In this document: in pieces, positions 7,762 through 16,862 of the stretch
Layout of the letters: the number at the start of each line of letters is the position of its first letter
Numbering within the stretch: position 1 is the first letter of the stretch
NCBI GenBank assembly: GCA_964453575.1
Contig: CAYVRW010000011.1
Location: 1-33,857 of the forward strand
DNA length: 33,857 bases
From: JABDBK01 sp964453575
GTDB lineage: Bacteria > Pseudomonadota > Gammaproteobacteria > DSM-16500
Direction of reading: 5' to 3'
Translations under genes and position numbers: made by a program
Notes under the pieces: generated by a model
The model's input: the letters and a program-made list of their open reading frames with translations, nothing else
What the model was told of the DNA's origin: nothing
Database searches by the model: none

Positions 7762-9027
7762 GTGGCAATGATATTACCCTTTTCTTTATTTTGCATTGTT
7801 TTGGTATCCTTTTTGGCGAACCCTGCACCGGTATCTATAGAACCTATTGATTTAATTTTAATTATTTTACCATTTTCTATCGGGTTTTTTAGCTTGATAC
7901 TAACAAGAAAACATAAAATATATCGAGTAGAGACCCATTTATTATTTGCAGCCGCATTATATTTAAGCTATTTATTATTTTCATCACTTTCTGGATTATT
8001 ACATGGAGTACCTCTATTAAATGTATTGCGTTCCATTGGGCCCTATATAAATTTTTTTCCCTTACTATTACTTGGATTTTTATCATCAAGAATATTTCGT
8101 CCTTCCATTGTTATGTTTGCTCTCATTATTGTTGGAGCTTTTCAAATAACTTATTTAATTTATTTATACTTTTCTTATTCTGGCGATGGATCTACAACGC
8201 TTCATATATTGATGAATCGAATTACATTTATCGATCAGAGAACAACATTACCTTTATTTTTGTCTGTCACAACATTACCTATTGTTTTTTCTATTTATCA
8301 TTCCTCATCTAAAATAAAAAATATTTTACTTAATTTTTTATCTTTCATTTTAATATTAATGGGTTTTTTTGCTGGAATTATCACATTAACTCGATCAATT
8401 TTTCTGTCTATTATGTTTGGCTGGATCGTATTTTTCCTACTTTTTTTCTATTACCAATCAAAAATAAATCCATCATTATTGCTTCCTTTGATAAAAAAAA
8501 TATTTATCTATTTAGTCGGTTTTATATGCATAATCTTATTAATGTCTTGCTTCACAAAAATCCAAATGATTGAAGCAAGTTTATTATCACGCTTTTCTGA
8601 TCATTCAAATGCAGCTAATGGAGACTTTAGTAATGGTCGGTTATATGATGAATGGATACCCGCTTTAATCACATGGGCCAATTCTGATATATTAGGGATA
8701 TTATTTGGAATTGGCGCTGGGTATCCATTTATCGTTTTATCAGGTGAAGAAAGAACATATATACACAACTTATGTATTTATAACCTTGTATACGGCGGTT
8801 TTTATGGCTTATTTACTTGTTTATTGTTGTATATAACACTTTTAAAGACCCTAATTTATAAAGCCTTTCAAACTCAAAATATAGCTTATCTTGCTTTTGC
8901 GGCCTTATTAATGAGTATGTTTTTTTATGCTCAATTTTTTGCTGTGCATAAAGGATTTGCATTTAATGTTATGTTATTTTTAATCATGGCCATTGCTTTA
9001 TGCCAACCAAGCAAGCCAACACTTTAG
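7762..9027 (+). CDS. O-antigen polymerase/ligase family protein (Wzy/WaaL-like)
   Basis: A 421-aa membrane protein with about ten helices and one long periplasmic loop. The loop (roughly residues 270-330) has the pattern of the Wzy_C/O-antigen ligase family: RFSDHSNAANGDFSNGRLYDEW, then ILFGIGAGYP, then YIHNLCIYNLVYGG, in which the HN and following helix are typical. Wzy polymerises undecaprenyl-linked repeat units at the periplasmic face; WaaL joins finished O-antigen to lipid A core. As the only such gene in the locus, polymerase is more likely. The GTG at 7762 has a weak GAGAA upstream; the ATG at 7768 is an equally possible start. It is nine bases after the epimerase-like gene. Confidence 0.75.
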   Translation: MAMILPFSLFCIVLVSFLANPAPVSIEPIDLILIILPFSIGFFSLILTRKHKIYRVETHLLFAAALYLSYLLFSSLSGLLHGVPLLNVLRSIGPYINFFPLLLLGFLSSRIFRPSIVMFALIIVGAFQITYLIYLYFSYSGDGSTTLHILMNRITFIDQRTTLPLFLSVTTLPIVFSIYHSSSKIKNILLNFLSFILILMGFFAGIITLTRSIFLSIMFGWIVFFLLFFYYQSKINPSLLLPLIKKIFIYLVGFICIILLMSCFTKIQMIEASLLSRFSDHSNAANGDFSNGRLYDEWIPALITWANSDILGILFGIGAGYPFIVLSGEERTYIHNLCIYNLVYGGFYGLFTCLLLYITLLKTLIYKAFQTQNIAYLAFAALLMSMFFYAQFFAVHKGFAFNVMLFLIMAIALCQPSKPTL

Positions 9028-9051
9028 CTACTTATAAGGAGTTCACAAGGA

Positions 9052-10887
9052 ATGTGTGGAATTAGTGGAGTATTTTCAAATTTTGTGACGGAACAGCATC
9101 AAGCACTTATTCGAGGAATTCTTAAAAGTCAATTTACCCGAGGCCCTGATTCGGAAGGAATGCTAACTATACAGGGAAATCATAGTCAGGCAATTTTAGG
9201 TCATAATCGTTTAAGTATTATCGATTTATCTAATCGAGCCAATCAACCCATGTGGGATTCAACGAATCGTTATTGCATTTCATACAATGGTGAAATATAT
9301 AATTACATTGAGTTACGTGAAGAACTAATTCGTCTTGGTTTTAATTTTAATACACATAGTGACACTGAAGTTATTTTAAACGCATTCTCTTGTTGGGGAA
9401 TGAGTGCACTTAATCGCTTCATAGGTCCTTTTGCATTTGCCTTATTTGATATTCAAACAGATCAATTATGGCTTTGTCGCGATAGATTTGGTGTAAGACC
9501 TTTATTTTATATTATATTAAATAATATTCTTTATTTCGCATCAACAACAAATGAGCTTGCAAAATATCTCAATTTAAAACCAAATTTATCATATGTTGCT
9601 CAAGGACTAAAATACCTTGTGTATGAAAATGGTAGTGATGCTTCACCTTATGAAAAAATATTTTCATTGCTACCAGGGCATTATATTCAAACAAAATTAA
9701 ATGCTGATAATAAATTATTATTTGAGCATAAACTTTATTATGATCTAAATAGTAATGTTGAAAATCATATTAATACTTTGCCTATGAATAACATAAATTA
9801 TTTGCTTGAACTTATAAATGATGCATTAGAAAAAGCTGTTTTTGTACGCTTACGTACTGATGTACCACTTGCTATTTCTTTAAGTAGTGGATTGGATTCT
9901 TCTTCTATTGCATCATTTGTTAGTCAGTATCATAAAAATCTGATAGGGTTCTCATTCGGCCATCCCGACCATGCAGCAACAGAAGGCCCTCTTATTGATA
10001 AATGCGCAAAATTCTTAAATATAAAAATGGAATATGTGTGGCCAACAGCAAGTGAAATGATAACAGGTTTACATAAAACCATAGCCATCCAAGATGCTCC
10101 CTTTAGTAGCTTAAGTGTAGTGGCTCAATATTTACTTTATCAAAAAGTACGTTCATCCGGCATTAAAGTTTTACTAGGAGGACAAGGTGGTGACGAATCT
10201 TTTATGGGATATAAAAAATTTTTATTATTTTGGTTACGGCAATTGTGTAAGCAAAAAAAATTCATTTCTGCAGCAATAAATGTGTTTCAGTTGTTTCCTA
10301 TGCTCATTGCTGAAATATCATCACTAGGTACTTATTGGCGTCATAGACATCGATATTTGAATCACAGAGAATTTGGATCCACACTTCGACTACCAGAACC
10401 TTTATCACTTAATTTAAACAATACCCATAATTTATTAAAAAGACAGTTACAGGATGTTACTCAATTCAGTCTACCCACTTTATTACGTTATGAAGATCGT
10501 AATGCCATGGCAAATAGTGTCGAAAGTCGCCTACCCTTTTTAGATCACCGATTAGTAGAGTTAGGACTTGCTTTACCAGAAGCTTTTAAACTACGAACAG
10601 GATACGGAAAATGGCCTATAAGGGAAATTATGCGAGACAAAATACCTGATCAAATACGACTAGCTCGATATAAAAGAGGATTTGATATACCGATTCGTTC
10701 ACTTTTAAATGCAGGTTTAGGTCATTCTATCCGTACTACTTTAAATGACAATAAACATAATATTAAAGAATTTTTAAAGAACTCCACGAATATTGAATCT
10801 GTATTTTCCGATGATCAATTGATAAAAAGGCAACATGCAATGACAGAAGCCATTACTTTACTCTGGTTAAATAAGGTTTGTATATGA
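9052..10887 (+). CDS. asnB: AsnB-like glutamine amidotransferase
   Basis: Asparagine synthetase B family protein, 611 aa. The N-terminus MCGISG supplies the class II amidotransferase nucleophile Cys2 and fixes the start. RGPDSEG, LGHNRLSIIDLS, YNGEIYNYIELREEL and the TSDTEV-like HSDTEVIL follow, completing the glutaminase domain (about 1-200). The synthetase domain has the ATP pyrophosphatase loop SSGLDSS (about 278-284) and GGQGGDESFMGY. AAGGAG lies ten bases upstream. In surface-polysaccharide loci such proteins are thought to amidate the carboxylate of uronic acids to uronamides, and that is the likely role here since the locus makes a uronic acid. Free asparagine synthesis remains an alternative. 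It overlaps wbpI by four bases. Confidence 0.88.
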   Translation: MCGISGVFSNFVTEQHQALIRGILKSQFTRGPDSEGMLTIQGNHSQAILGHNRLSIIDLSNRANQPMWDSTNRYCISYNGEIYNYIELREELIRLGFNFNTHSDTEVILNAFSCWGMSALNRFIGPFAFALFDIQTDQLWLCRDRFGVRPLFYIILNNILYFASTTNELAKYLNLKPNLSYVAQGLKYLVYENGSDASPYEKIFSLLPGHYIQTKLNADNKLLFEHKLYYDLNSNVENHINTLPMNNINYLLELINDALEKAVFVRLRTDVPLAISLSSGLDSSSIASFVSQYHKNLIGFSFGHPDHAATEGPLIDKCAKFLNIKMEYVWPTASEMITGLHKTIAIQDAPFSSLSVVAQYLLYQKVRSSGIKVLLGGQGGDESFMGYKKFLLFWLRQLCKQKKFISAAINVFQLFPMLIAEISSLGTYWRHRHRYLNHREFGSTLRLPEPLSLNLNNTHNLLKRQLQDVTQFSLPTLLRYEDRNAMANSVESRLPFLDHRLVELGLALPEAFKLRTGYGKWPIREIMRDKIPDQIRLARYKRGFDIPIRSLLNAGLGHSIRTTLNDNKHNIKEFLKNSTNIESVFSDDQLIKRQHAMTEAITLLWLNKVCI

Positions 10888-11975
10888 TAAAAGTTTTGAC
10901 GGTTGTAGGAGCAAGACCACAGTTTATTAAAACAGCTATTGTTTCCCGCATGTTAAAAAATGAAAAAAATATCAAGGAAATCCTAGTCCATACAGGACAG
11001 CATTATGATGCAAACATGTCTAAGATATTTTTTGATGAACTTGAAATTCCATCCATTGATTATCAATTAGCAATCCAATCAAACACGCATGGAATACAGA
11101 CAGGCGAGATGATCATAGCCATAGAAAATGTTTTAATGAAGGAGAGACCTGATTGGTTATTGATATATGGTGATACGAATTCTACACTTTCTGCTGCAAT
11201 TGCTGCAGCAAAGTTACACATACCTATTGCACACGTTGAAGCTGGTTTGCGTTCTTATAATAGAAAAATGCCTGAAGAAGTTAATAGACTTGTTGCTGAT
11301 CAACTATCAGATGTTTTGTTTGCTCCAACACAGCAAGCTGTTTCTAATTTACAAAAAGAAGGTTATGCGATATCGCGTATTGTTGAGGTCGGAGACGTGA
11401 TGTTTGATGCAGCACTTTTTTATGGTAATGAAGCCATACAAAAAAGCACTATCATGCACAAACTAAATCTTTGCCCACATGCATATATTTTATCAACTAT
11501 TCATCGTGCTGAAAATACTGACAATCAGCATCGATTATTAAATATTGTTACAGCATTAGAACGGTTAAGTCAATTAACAACCGTTATCATGCCTTTACAC
11601 CCGCGTACAAAAAAATGCCTGCAATCTTATTCTCCTAATTTATTAAATGACAATAAAATTAATTGGATATCGCCTGTAAGTTTTTTTGATATGATTATGT
11701 TAGAAAAGCATGCATCGTTAATTATTACTGACTCAGGCGGAATCCAAAAAGAAGCTTTTTTTTATAAAGTCCCTTGCCTCACTTTACGTGATGAAACTGA
11801 ATGGGTTGAAACTATTCAATTAGGATGGAACCAATTAGTTAAACCTATTGATCCAGATCTTATTTATGATAAGGCGTTACTCTCGCTAAAAACACAGGGC
11901 TCTGAAGGACATTATCCATATGGCAAAGGAAATGCTTCAGAATTAATTGCAAAATATTTTTCTCAAGGAAATTAA
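10884..11975 (+). CDS. wbpI: UDP-GlcNAc3NAcA 2-epimerase (WbpI/WlbD type)
   Basis: Non-hydrolysing UDP-sugar 2-epimerase, predicted to convert UDP-2,3-diacetamido-2,3-dideoxy-D-glucuronate to the D-mannuronate form. The N-terminus MIKVLTVVGARPQFIKTAIVSR has GARPQF, typical of WbpI/WlbD, where WecB proteins usually have GTRPEAIK. Other family features are HVEAGLRSYNR (from H117), MPEEVNR, STIHRAEN (about 204-211) and the UDP-binding DSGGIQKEAF. I choose the ATG at 10884, with TAAGG eight bases upstream and an ATGA overlap with asnB, over an in-frame TTG at 10878 that sits too close to the ribosome site. Length 363 aa is normal. This is the last step of the WbpA-B-E-D-I route. Confidence 0.88.
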   Translation: MIKVLTVVGARPQFIKTAIVSRMLKNEKNIKEILVHTGQHYDANMSKIFFDELEIPSIDYQLAIQSNTHGIQTGEMIIAIENVLMKERPDWLLIYGDTNSTLSAAIAAAKLHIPIAHVEAGLRSYNRKMPEEVNRLVADQLSDVLFAPTQQAVSNLQKEGYAISRIVEVGDVMFDAALFYGNEAIQKSTIMHKLNLCPHAYILSTIHRAENTDNQHRLLNIVTALERLSQLTTVIMPLHPRTKKCLQSYSPNLLNDNKINWISPVSFFDMIMLEKHASLIITDSGGIQKEAFFYKVPCLTLRDETEWVETIQLGWNQLVKPIDPDLIYDKALLSLKTQGSEGHYPYGKGNASELIAKYFSQGN

Positions 11976-11977
11976 TA

Positions 11978-13180
11978 ATGCGTATATGGATCATTAATCA
12001 TTATGCTTCTCCACCTATTTATCCAGGAGGAACGAGACATTATAATTTAGCACTTCAATTACAAAAAAAAGGCCACGAAGTCATTATCATAGCGGCTAAC
12101 TATAATCATTTTTCACATGAACAAATCAAACCGACAGAATCGCTATTAGATACAACATATCAAGTACCTTTTATATGGTTATCTGTACCTCCTTATAAAG
12201 GCAATACGCTTGGTCGATTTTATAATATGCTTGTTTTTGCGTGGAGATTAATTCGAAACCCATTTTTGAAGAAAATACTTCCACCAGATGTTATCATTGG
12301 TTCTAGTCCTCATTTATTTGCCGCTTTAGGGGCTGAAATATTATCGAGACAATTAAAAAAACCGTTCATTTTGGAAATTCGAGATTTATGGCCAGAATCA
12401 CTTGTCGATTTAGGGCGCTTTTCACATAAACATCCTTTAATCAAAAGCATGAAATATATAGAACGCTACTTATATAGACGTGCAAGGCGTATTATTTCAC
12501 TTTTGCCAAATGCGAATGATTATTTAATTAAATGTGGGGTTAACTCTAATCACATACTCTGGCTTCCAAATTCTGCTGACATTGAATCCATTCCTGCCTT
12601 GCCATCGATCATAAATAATAAATTTACTGTTATGTATGCAGGAGCACATGGTGTAGCAAATGATTTAGATACCGTTATTTCTTCCGCTAAAATTTTACAG
12701 GATAGTGGTTTTTCGGAAAAGATTAAAATTTATTTAATTGGTGAAGGGCCTGAAAAGCTTCGATTAAAAAAATTAGCTGAAAGTTATAATTTAAGCATCA
12801 TAGAGTTTTTAGATGCGGTACCTAAAAATGAAATATACTCAACACTTAATCAAGCAGATGCTTATCTCATGTTGTTAAAAGATTCACCCGTATTTCGTTG
12901 GGGCATCTCACCAAACAAATTATTTGATTACTTAGCCATGGAACGTCCTGTTATTTTTGCTGTAAATACACCATTCAATCCTGTCGAACAATGTAACGCA
13001 GGAATAACGGTTAAGCCTGGCGACCCTGTTTCTTTATCAAATGCCCTCATTAAAATGGCATCATTATCAAGAGAGGAGTTAAATGAAATGGGACGTAGAG
13101 GTAAAGAATATATTTTAAAACATCATCATATCACACAATTAGCTGAATCATTAGAGCATTTGTGTGAGAATGTCACGTGA
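11978..13180 (+). CDS. Family 4 glycosyltransferase (WbuB-like)
   Basis: GT-B fold, retaining glycosyltransferase of 400 aa. The N-terminus RIWIINHYASPPIYPGGTRHYNLA is the typical acceptor-side start of WbuB-like GT4 proteins. The C-terminal donor-binding half shows VMYAGAHG, IYLIGEGPEKLRLKKLA and the nucleotide-sugar motif region RWGISPNKLFDYLAMERPVI (about 308-327). AAGGA lies eight bases before the ATG, and the gene starts two bases after wbpI. It is the only recognisable GT besides the PglC-like enzyme, so it probably adds ManNAc3NAcA to the primed lipid carrier; donor and acceptor are inferred. Its stop codon lies inside a terminator hairpin, which ends the plus-strand block. Confidence 0.88.
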   Translation: MRIWIINHYASPPIYPGGTRHYNLALQLQKKGHEVIIIAANYNHFSHEQIKPTESLLDTTYQVPFIWLSVPPYKGNTLGRFYNMLVFAWRLIRNPFLKKILPPDVIIGSSPHLFAALGAEILSRQLKKPFILEIRDLWPESLVDLGRFSHKHPLIKSMKYIERYLYRRARRIISLLPNANDYLIKCGVNSNHILWLPNSADIESIPALPSIINNKFTVMYAGAHGVANDLDTVISSAKILQDSGFSEKIKIYLIGEGPEKLRLKKLAESYNLSIIEFLDAVPKNEIYSTLNQADAYLMLLKDSPVFRWGISPNKLFDYLAMERPVIFAVNTPFNPVEQCNAGITVKPGDPVSLSNALIKMASLSREELNEMGRRGKEYILKHHHITQLAESLEHLCENVT

Positions 13181-13204
13181 GTAGGAAACTCACGTGACTT
13201 TCTT
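13172..13204 (+). terminator. Rho-independent terminator of block 1
   Basis: A perfect 11-bp stem (GTCACGTGAGT at 13172-13182 with ACTCACGTGAC at 13188-13198) encloses the loop AGGAA and is followed by TTTCTT. It overlaps the stop codon of the GT4 gene and ends the eight-gene plus-strand block, separating it from the convergent beta-helix genes. Confidence 0.82.
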
Positions 13205-13209
13205 ATAAA

Positions 13210-14361
13210 CTATAGAATTACGCCACCACTTGATGGAAATGTAACAAAGTGAGCCGATTGACTATTATTACCATCAATCTTTTGTGAAAATGCTTCTTTA
13301 TATAAATTATTTGTCCAGGTTAATGTTGTGACATCTTTTAGTAATATATTATTATCTGTCCAAAATGTTCTTGAGGTTTGATCTTTAAATCGTTGAACAA
13401 AAATATTATCTTTTACTGTTAATTTATCAACTTCTGTAGCTGCAATACCATACCGATTTTGCGCCATATAGTTATTTGTAATTGTAATATTGTTTGCTGA
13501 ACGATGTTTCATCTTATAATTGCCAACAATTTTTGAAACATATTCCAAAGGATCTAATGTTTCTGGATTAGTTAATACAGTCATCGCATAGGTAATACCA
13601 CCCGTTATATAATTTTGATCTATAACAACCCCGCGACTATTTAATATATAGATACCATGACATGTTGGAGTATATAATTGATTCTTACTTAAAGTAACAT
13701 TATCAGAATCTATAATATCCATCGAATTTCCTAAATGATTATTCCCAGAAAAATAAATGGAATTATTTAGGATATTAATGTTTTTTCCAATGGTCACGAT
13801 ATTGCCATAGGTATCTGTTAAAAATGTATTATCTTTAATGAGACTATCATTCGAATTAAGCAGATATAACACACCATGAAATTTTTCAAATTTATTATTA
13901 ATAATCTTATAATTGGTTGTTGCAATGGATGGATCGGTAATAAGTAATCCTACTTTAAATGGATTATTAACGGAAAAATAATTATTTTCCATTTCCACTA
14001 ATCCTCTGGATACTTGTATCACGTGATAAAGTGACTGTGATTCTGGATGATCAATAATACCAGATGATTTAATTTTTCCTCTGTTGTTTTTTAAATATAC
14101 ATTACCGTTTTCCAACGTAATTAACACAGGATTATTTTTTGATAATGTTCCTTTTATGATGCAATTATCAATGATTAATGTTGCTTTGTTGTTTACAACA
14201 AATGATCCATTTGTCATTTCCAAAGTAACATTATTATAAACTGTTGGTTTTGAAATAATGGTATTAGGTTCAATTACAACTATTTCTTCTGCACAGCTTA
14301 TACGTGTCAACATCAATACTATAAAACCAATTAAATAGATAAATATTTTTTTTCCGTTCAT
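13210..14361 (-). CDS. Secreted right-handed beta-helix protein, copy 1
   Basis: A 383-aa protein with an N-terminal signal peptide (hydrophobic core about residues 6-20, likely cleavage after CAEE or just before) and then short repeats of the parallel beta-helix (PbH1) type, rich in N-N-x-I/V turns (NNKFEKFHG, KDNTFLT, NITITNNYMAQNRYG). Such folds occur in polysaccharide lyases, C5-epimerases of the AlgG kind, and some adhesins. Features conserved with the two neighbouring paralogues are the GNSMDIIDSDNV segment, the FHG turn, QNRYGIAA, FWTDNN, LTWTNNLYKEAF and a C-terminus of FPSSGGVIL type. AAGGAG lies eight bases before the ATG. Enzyme activity cannot be assigned from sequence alone; secretion and the uronic-acid locus make a polysaccharide substrate plausible. 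Confidence 0.82.
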   Translation of the reverse strand: MNGKKIFIYLIGFIVLMLTRISCAEEIVVIEPNTIISKPTVYNNVTLEMTNGSFVVNNKATLIIDNCIIKGTLSKNNPVLITLENGNVYLKNNRGKIKSSGIIDHPESQSLYHVIQVSRGLVEMENNYFSVNNPFKVGLLITDPSIATTNYKIINNKFEKFHGVLYLLNSNDSLIKDNTFLTDTYGNIVTIGKNINILNNSIYFSGNNHLGNSMDIIDSDNVTLSKNQLYTPTCHGIYILNSRGVVIDQNYITGGITYAMTVLTNPETLDPLEYVSKIVGNYKMKHRSANNITITNNYMAQNRYGIAATEVDKLTVKDNIFVQRFKDQTSRTFWTDNNILLKDVTTLTWTNNLYKEAFSQKIDGNNSQSAHFVTFPSSGGVIL

Positions 14362-14403
14362 GAACTTAGCTCCTTTTACTAATATAAATAATAAATATAT
14401 TTT

Positions 14404-15567
14404 CTAAGACAGTGAGACACCACCATGAGTTGGAAATGTAACAAATTGCAACGCAATGGTATTATTGCCCGGCACCTCTTGCGTAAATGCTTCTTTATAT
14501 AAATTTTTAGTCCAGGTAAGATTAGAAACTGACGGAAGTAGAATAGTATTATTTGTCCAAAATTGACGAGTTCTAGTGTCTGCAAATTTTTGAATAAACG
14601 TGTTTTTTTCTACCGTTAAATGATTAATGACTCCACCAGCCAATCCATATCGATTTTGTGCGATAAGATTGTTAGTAATGGTGATATTATCATTTGCATA
14701 AAAATTTATTTTTTGTTTTGGTAAAAGACTAACTAAATATTTATCTTTACTTATGTTTGAAAGTGATGGGGTTTGAATAAATATACCATACGATAAACCA
14801 TCAGTAATTTTATTATTATCAAGCACTATATTTCTGCTGCCTAGGATAAATACACCGTAATTTGAGCCGCTAGAAATAATATTATCAACTATATTTACAG
14901 TATCTGAATTAACAATATCAAAAGCATTACCTAATTTTAAATTTCCAGGAAACAAAAATACATTTCCGCGATAATTGTTAACATTACCATTATTAAATAT
15001 ATTTGAATAGCTTACATTTGAAAAAACATTATCATTAATTTCAGCATTATTGCACTTAGAAAGATAAATACCTCCATGAAAATTTTTAATTTTATTTCTG
15101 CTAATTTCAAATCCATTAGTTACATAATTAACATTTGTTGTAAATAACTCAACAGTGTATGGAATGTCTATTGTAAAGGTATTATCTGTAATAGTGACAT
15201 CGCCTTTATCCACTTTTATTAATTTATAAGGTGATTGTGCGTTTGGATTTTGCGTTATTCCACTTGATACTACATTGAATGTATTGTTTTTTAATGTAAG
15301 TGATCCATTTGTTAAATAAATATAAAATGGATTAGTCGGTGAAATTGTAACATCCACAACAGAGTTTTCAATGTCAATATCTGCATTATTTTTAATAATA
15401 AAATTTCCATGTGTCATGTCTAGCCTGACATTTTTATATTTTATAGATTTGGTAATCACCTGATTACCATTTATTTTAATCGTTTCTGCATAAGTCAGTG
15501 GTGTTACTAAAAAAATGAAAATACCTATACAACATTTAATACGTCGCAGCTTGTGAGTCGTTAACAT
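14404..15567 (-). CDS. Secreted right-handed beta-helix protein, copy 2
   Basis: Paralogue of the adjacent gene, 387 aa. The signal peptide has a basic N-region (HKLRRIK), a hydrophobic core at about residues 12-24 and a probable cut after TYA. Beta-helix repeats follow, with NNADIDIENSVVD, NNTFNV and NITITNNLIAQNRYG turns. It shares GNAFDIVNSDTV, FHGGIYL, QNRYGLAG, RQFWTNN, LTWTKNLYKEAF and the TFPTHGGV end with its neighbours, so the conserved positions are the likely functional face. A strong AAGGAG is six bases upstream of the ATG. Each of the three copies has its own ribosome site and a 40-80 base gap to the next, consistent with repeated tandem duplication followed by divergence. Confidence 0.82.
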   Translation of the reverse strand: MLTTHKLRRIKCCIGIFIFLVTPLTYAETIKINGNQVITKSIKYKNVRLDMTHGNFIIKNNADIDIENSVVDVTISPTNPFYIYLTNGSLTLKNNTFNVVSSGITQNPNAQSPYKLIKVDKGDVTITDNTFTIDIPYTVELFTTNVNYVTNGFEISRNKIKNFHGGIYLSKCNNAEINDNVFSNVSYSNIFNNGNVNNYRGNVFLFPGNLKLGNAFDIVNSDTVNIVDNIISSGSNYGVFILGSRNIVLDNNKITDGLSYGIFIQTPSLSNISKDKYLVSLLPKQKINFYANDNITITNNLIAQNRYGLAGGVINHLTVEKNTFIQKFADTRTRQFWTNNTILLPSVSNLTWTKNLYKEAFTQEVPGNNTIALQFVTFPTHGGVSLS

Positions 15568-15612
15568 TACTTTCTCCTTTAGTTTAACTTCCTTGAATAA
15601 AAGATATTACAT

Positions 15613-15628
15613 CTATAGCGATTTAAGC
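15613..15628. repeat. Possible remnant of repeat-element end
   Basis: CTATAGCGATTTAAGC between copies 2 and 3 of the beta-helix genes resembles the outer end of the 26203-26333 element (TTATAGCGGTTTAAAA). No core or partner arm is seen here, so this may be chance or a decayed end. Confidence 0.2.
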
Positions 15629-15644
15629 TTGATTACACACTTTT

Positions 15645-16826
15645 TTATAAAATTACTCCTCCTCGAGATGGATACGAGACATATTTCAAACTAATATTGT
15701 TAGACTCTTTTATGCTTTGCACAAAAGCTTCTTTATATATATTATTTTCCCAGGTTAAATTAATAACATCATTAAATAAATTATCTGTATTTGTCCAAAA
15801 TTGCCGGCTGTTGTTATTCGTAAATCGTTGAATAAAAACATTGCCTTTTACATATAAATTATTAACATTAATGGCAGCGATTCCAAATCGATTTTGGCCA
15901 AAATAATTATTTGTTATGGTTATATTTTTATTTTGATATGTTTCGGGTTTTTTATTATCTTCATAATCTAAAACGATAAAAGGTGTATTAAAGGAATCAG
16001 TTAATCCAATAGTTGAAGTAATATAAATAGCGTGGGTAATGCCGCCTATAATTCTGTTATTATCAATTAAAATATTACGACTTCGTAGGATAACAACAGA
16101 ATAGCAAGAACCAAATGAAATATAATTTTTATTGAGCAGAACATTATCTGAATCAATAATATCGACACCGTTTCCTATGTTATTATTTCCTGAAAATAAA
16201 ATGATATTATTTGTAAACGTGTTTTCATGTCCATTTAGCGTAAATAAATTAGTTACGCTTACATTTGATAATAAATTGCCAGCAACAAAAGCGTTGCTGG
16301 TATTGCTTAACATAAATCCTCCATGAAAATTATATACTTTATTATTTTTTATAATAAAGTCTGAGGTCGGAATACGTTCTGTCATAAGCAAGGCTACCGT
16401 AAATGGTTTGTCAATACTAAAATCATTTCCTATCATAGATAGCTTACCTTGCTTAACGTGAATAACTTTGTAGTAAGGAGATTTCTTAGGAGTAGATTCA
16501 ATATCTCTTGTTTGAACATTAAAAATGTTATTCTCTAAAATAACATTACCATTTGATACATTTATGAAATATGGATTACTTGCTGAAATAGTACCTTTAA
16601 TTTCTGAATTTTTAATTTTTAAAGTAGCATTGTCTATAATATGAAAATAACCATTACTTAAATCTAAGTCCACATTTTCATAACTTGTCGGTTGATTTAT
16701 AATAGTTTTACCATTTAATACAATGGTTTTAGCTAGGCATGTTTCATTCAGTAATACAAAACTTAGTAAAATAATAAGAATGGTTTTAACATAATAGCTC
16801 TGGAAATTCACATGAAACATATTCAT
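15645..16826 (-). CDS. Secreted right-handed beta-helix protein, copy 3
   Basis: Third paralogue, 393 aa, and first in the direction of transcription. The signal peptide is somewhat longer: a polar start, then a hydrophobic core about residues 15-27 and likely cleavage after CLA. Beta-helix repeats include IKNSEIKG, LENNIFNV, NITITNNYFGQNRFGIAA and VKGNVFIQRF. It keeps the GNGVDIIDSDNV, FHGGFML, RQFWTNT, LTWENNIYKEAF and SYPSRGGVIL blocks. AGGGA is eight bases before the ATG. The aminotransferase gene lies upstream on the same strand, only 36 bases away, so all three beta-helix genes may be read from the same minus-strand transcript as the sugar-modifying genes. Function unknown; a lyase, epimerase or surface structural role are all possible. 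Confidence 0.82.
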   Translation of the reverse strand: MNMFHVNFQSYYVKTILIILLSFVLLNETCLAKTIVLNGKTIINQPTSYENVDLDLSNGYFHIIDNATLKIKNSEIKGTISASNPYFINVSNGNVILENNIFNVQTRDIESTPKKSPYYKVIHVKQGKLSMIGNDFSIDKPFTVALLMTERIPTSDFIIKNNKVYNFHGGFMLSNTSNAFVAGNLLSNVSVTNLFTLNGHENTFTNNIILFSGNNNIGNGVDIIDSDNVLLNKNYISFGSCYSVVILRSRNILIDNNRIIGGITHAIYITSTIGLTDSFNTPFIVLDYEDNKKPETYQNKNITITNNYFGQNRFGIAAINVNNLYVKGNVFIQRFTNNNSRQFWTNTDNLFNDVINLTWENNIYKEAFVQSIKESNNISLKYVSYPSRGGVIL

Positions 16827-16862
16827 TATTTTTTTCCCTAAAAATAATATGTGAATATTTTA

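Noticed and set aside
10878..10883. TTG start for wbpI at 10878
   Set aside because: It lies two bases from the TAAGG site; ATG 10884 has proper spacing and gives the family N-terminus.
13210..16826. CRISPR or DNA-level tandem repeats in the repetitive Asn-rich region
   Set aside because: The repetition is at protein level (beta-helix turns); there are no regularly spaced identical DNA repeats.
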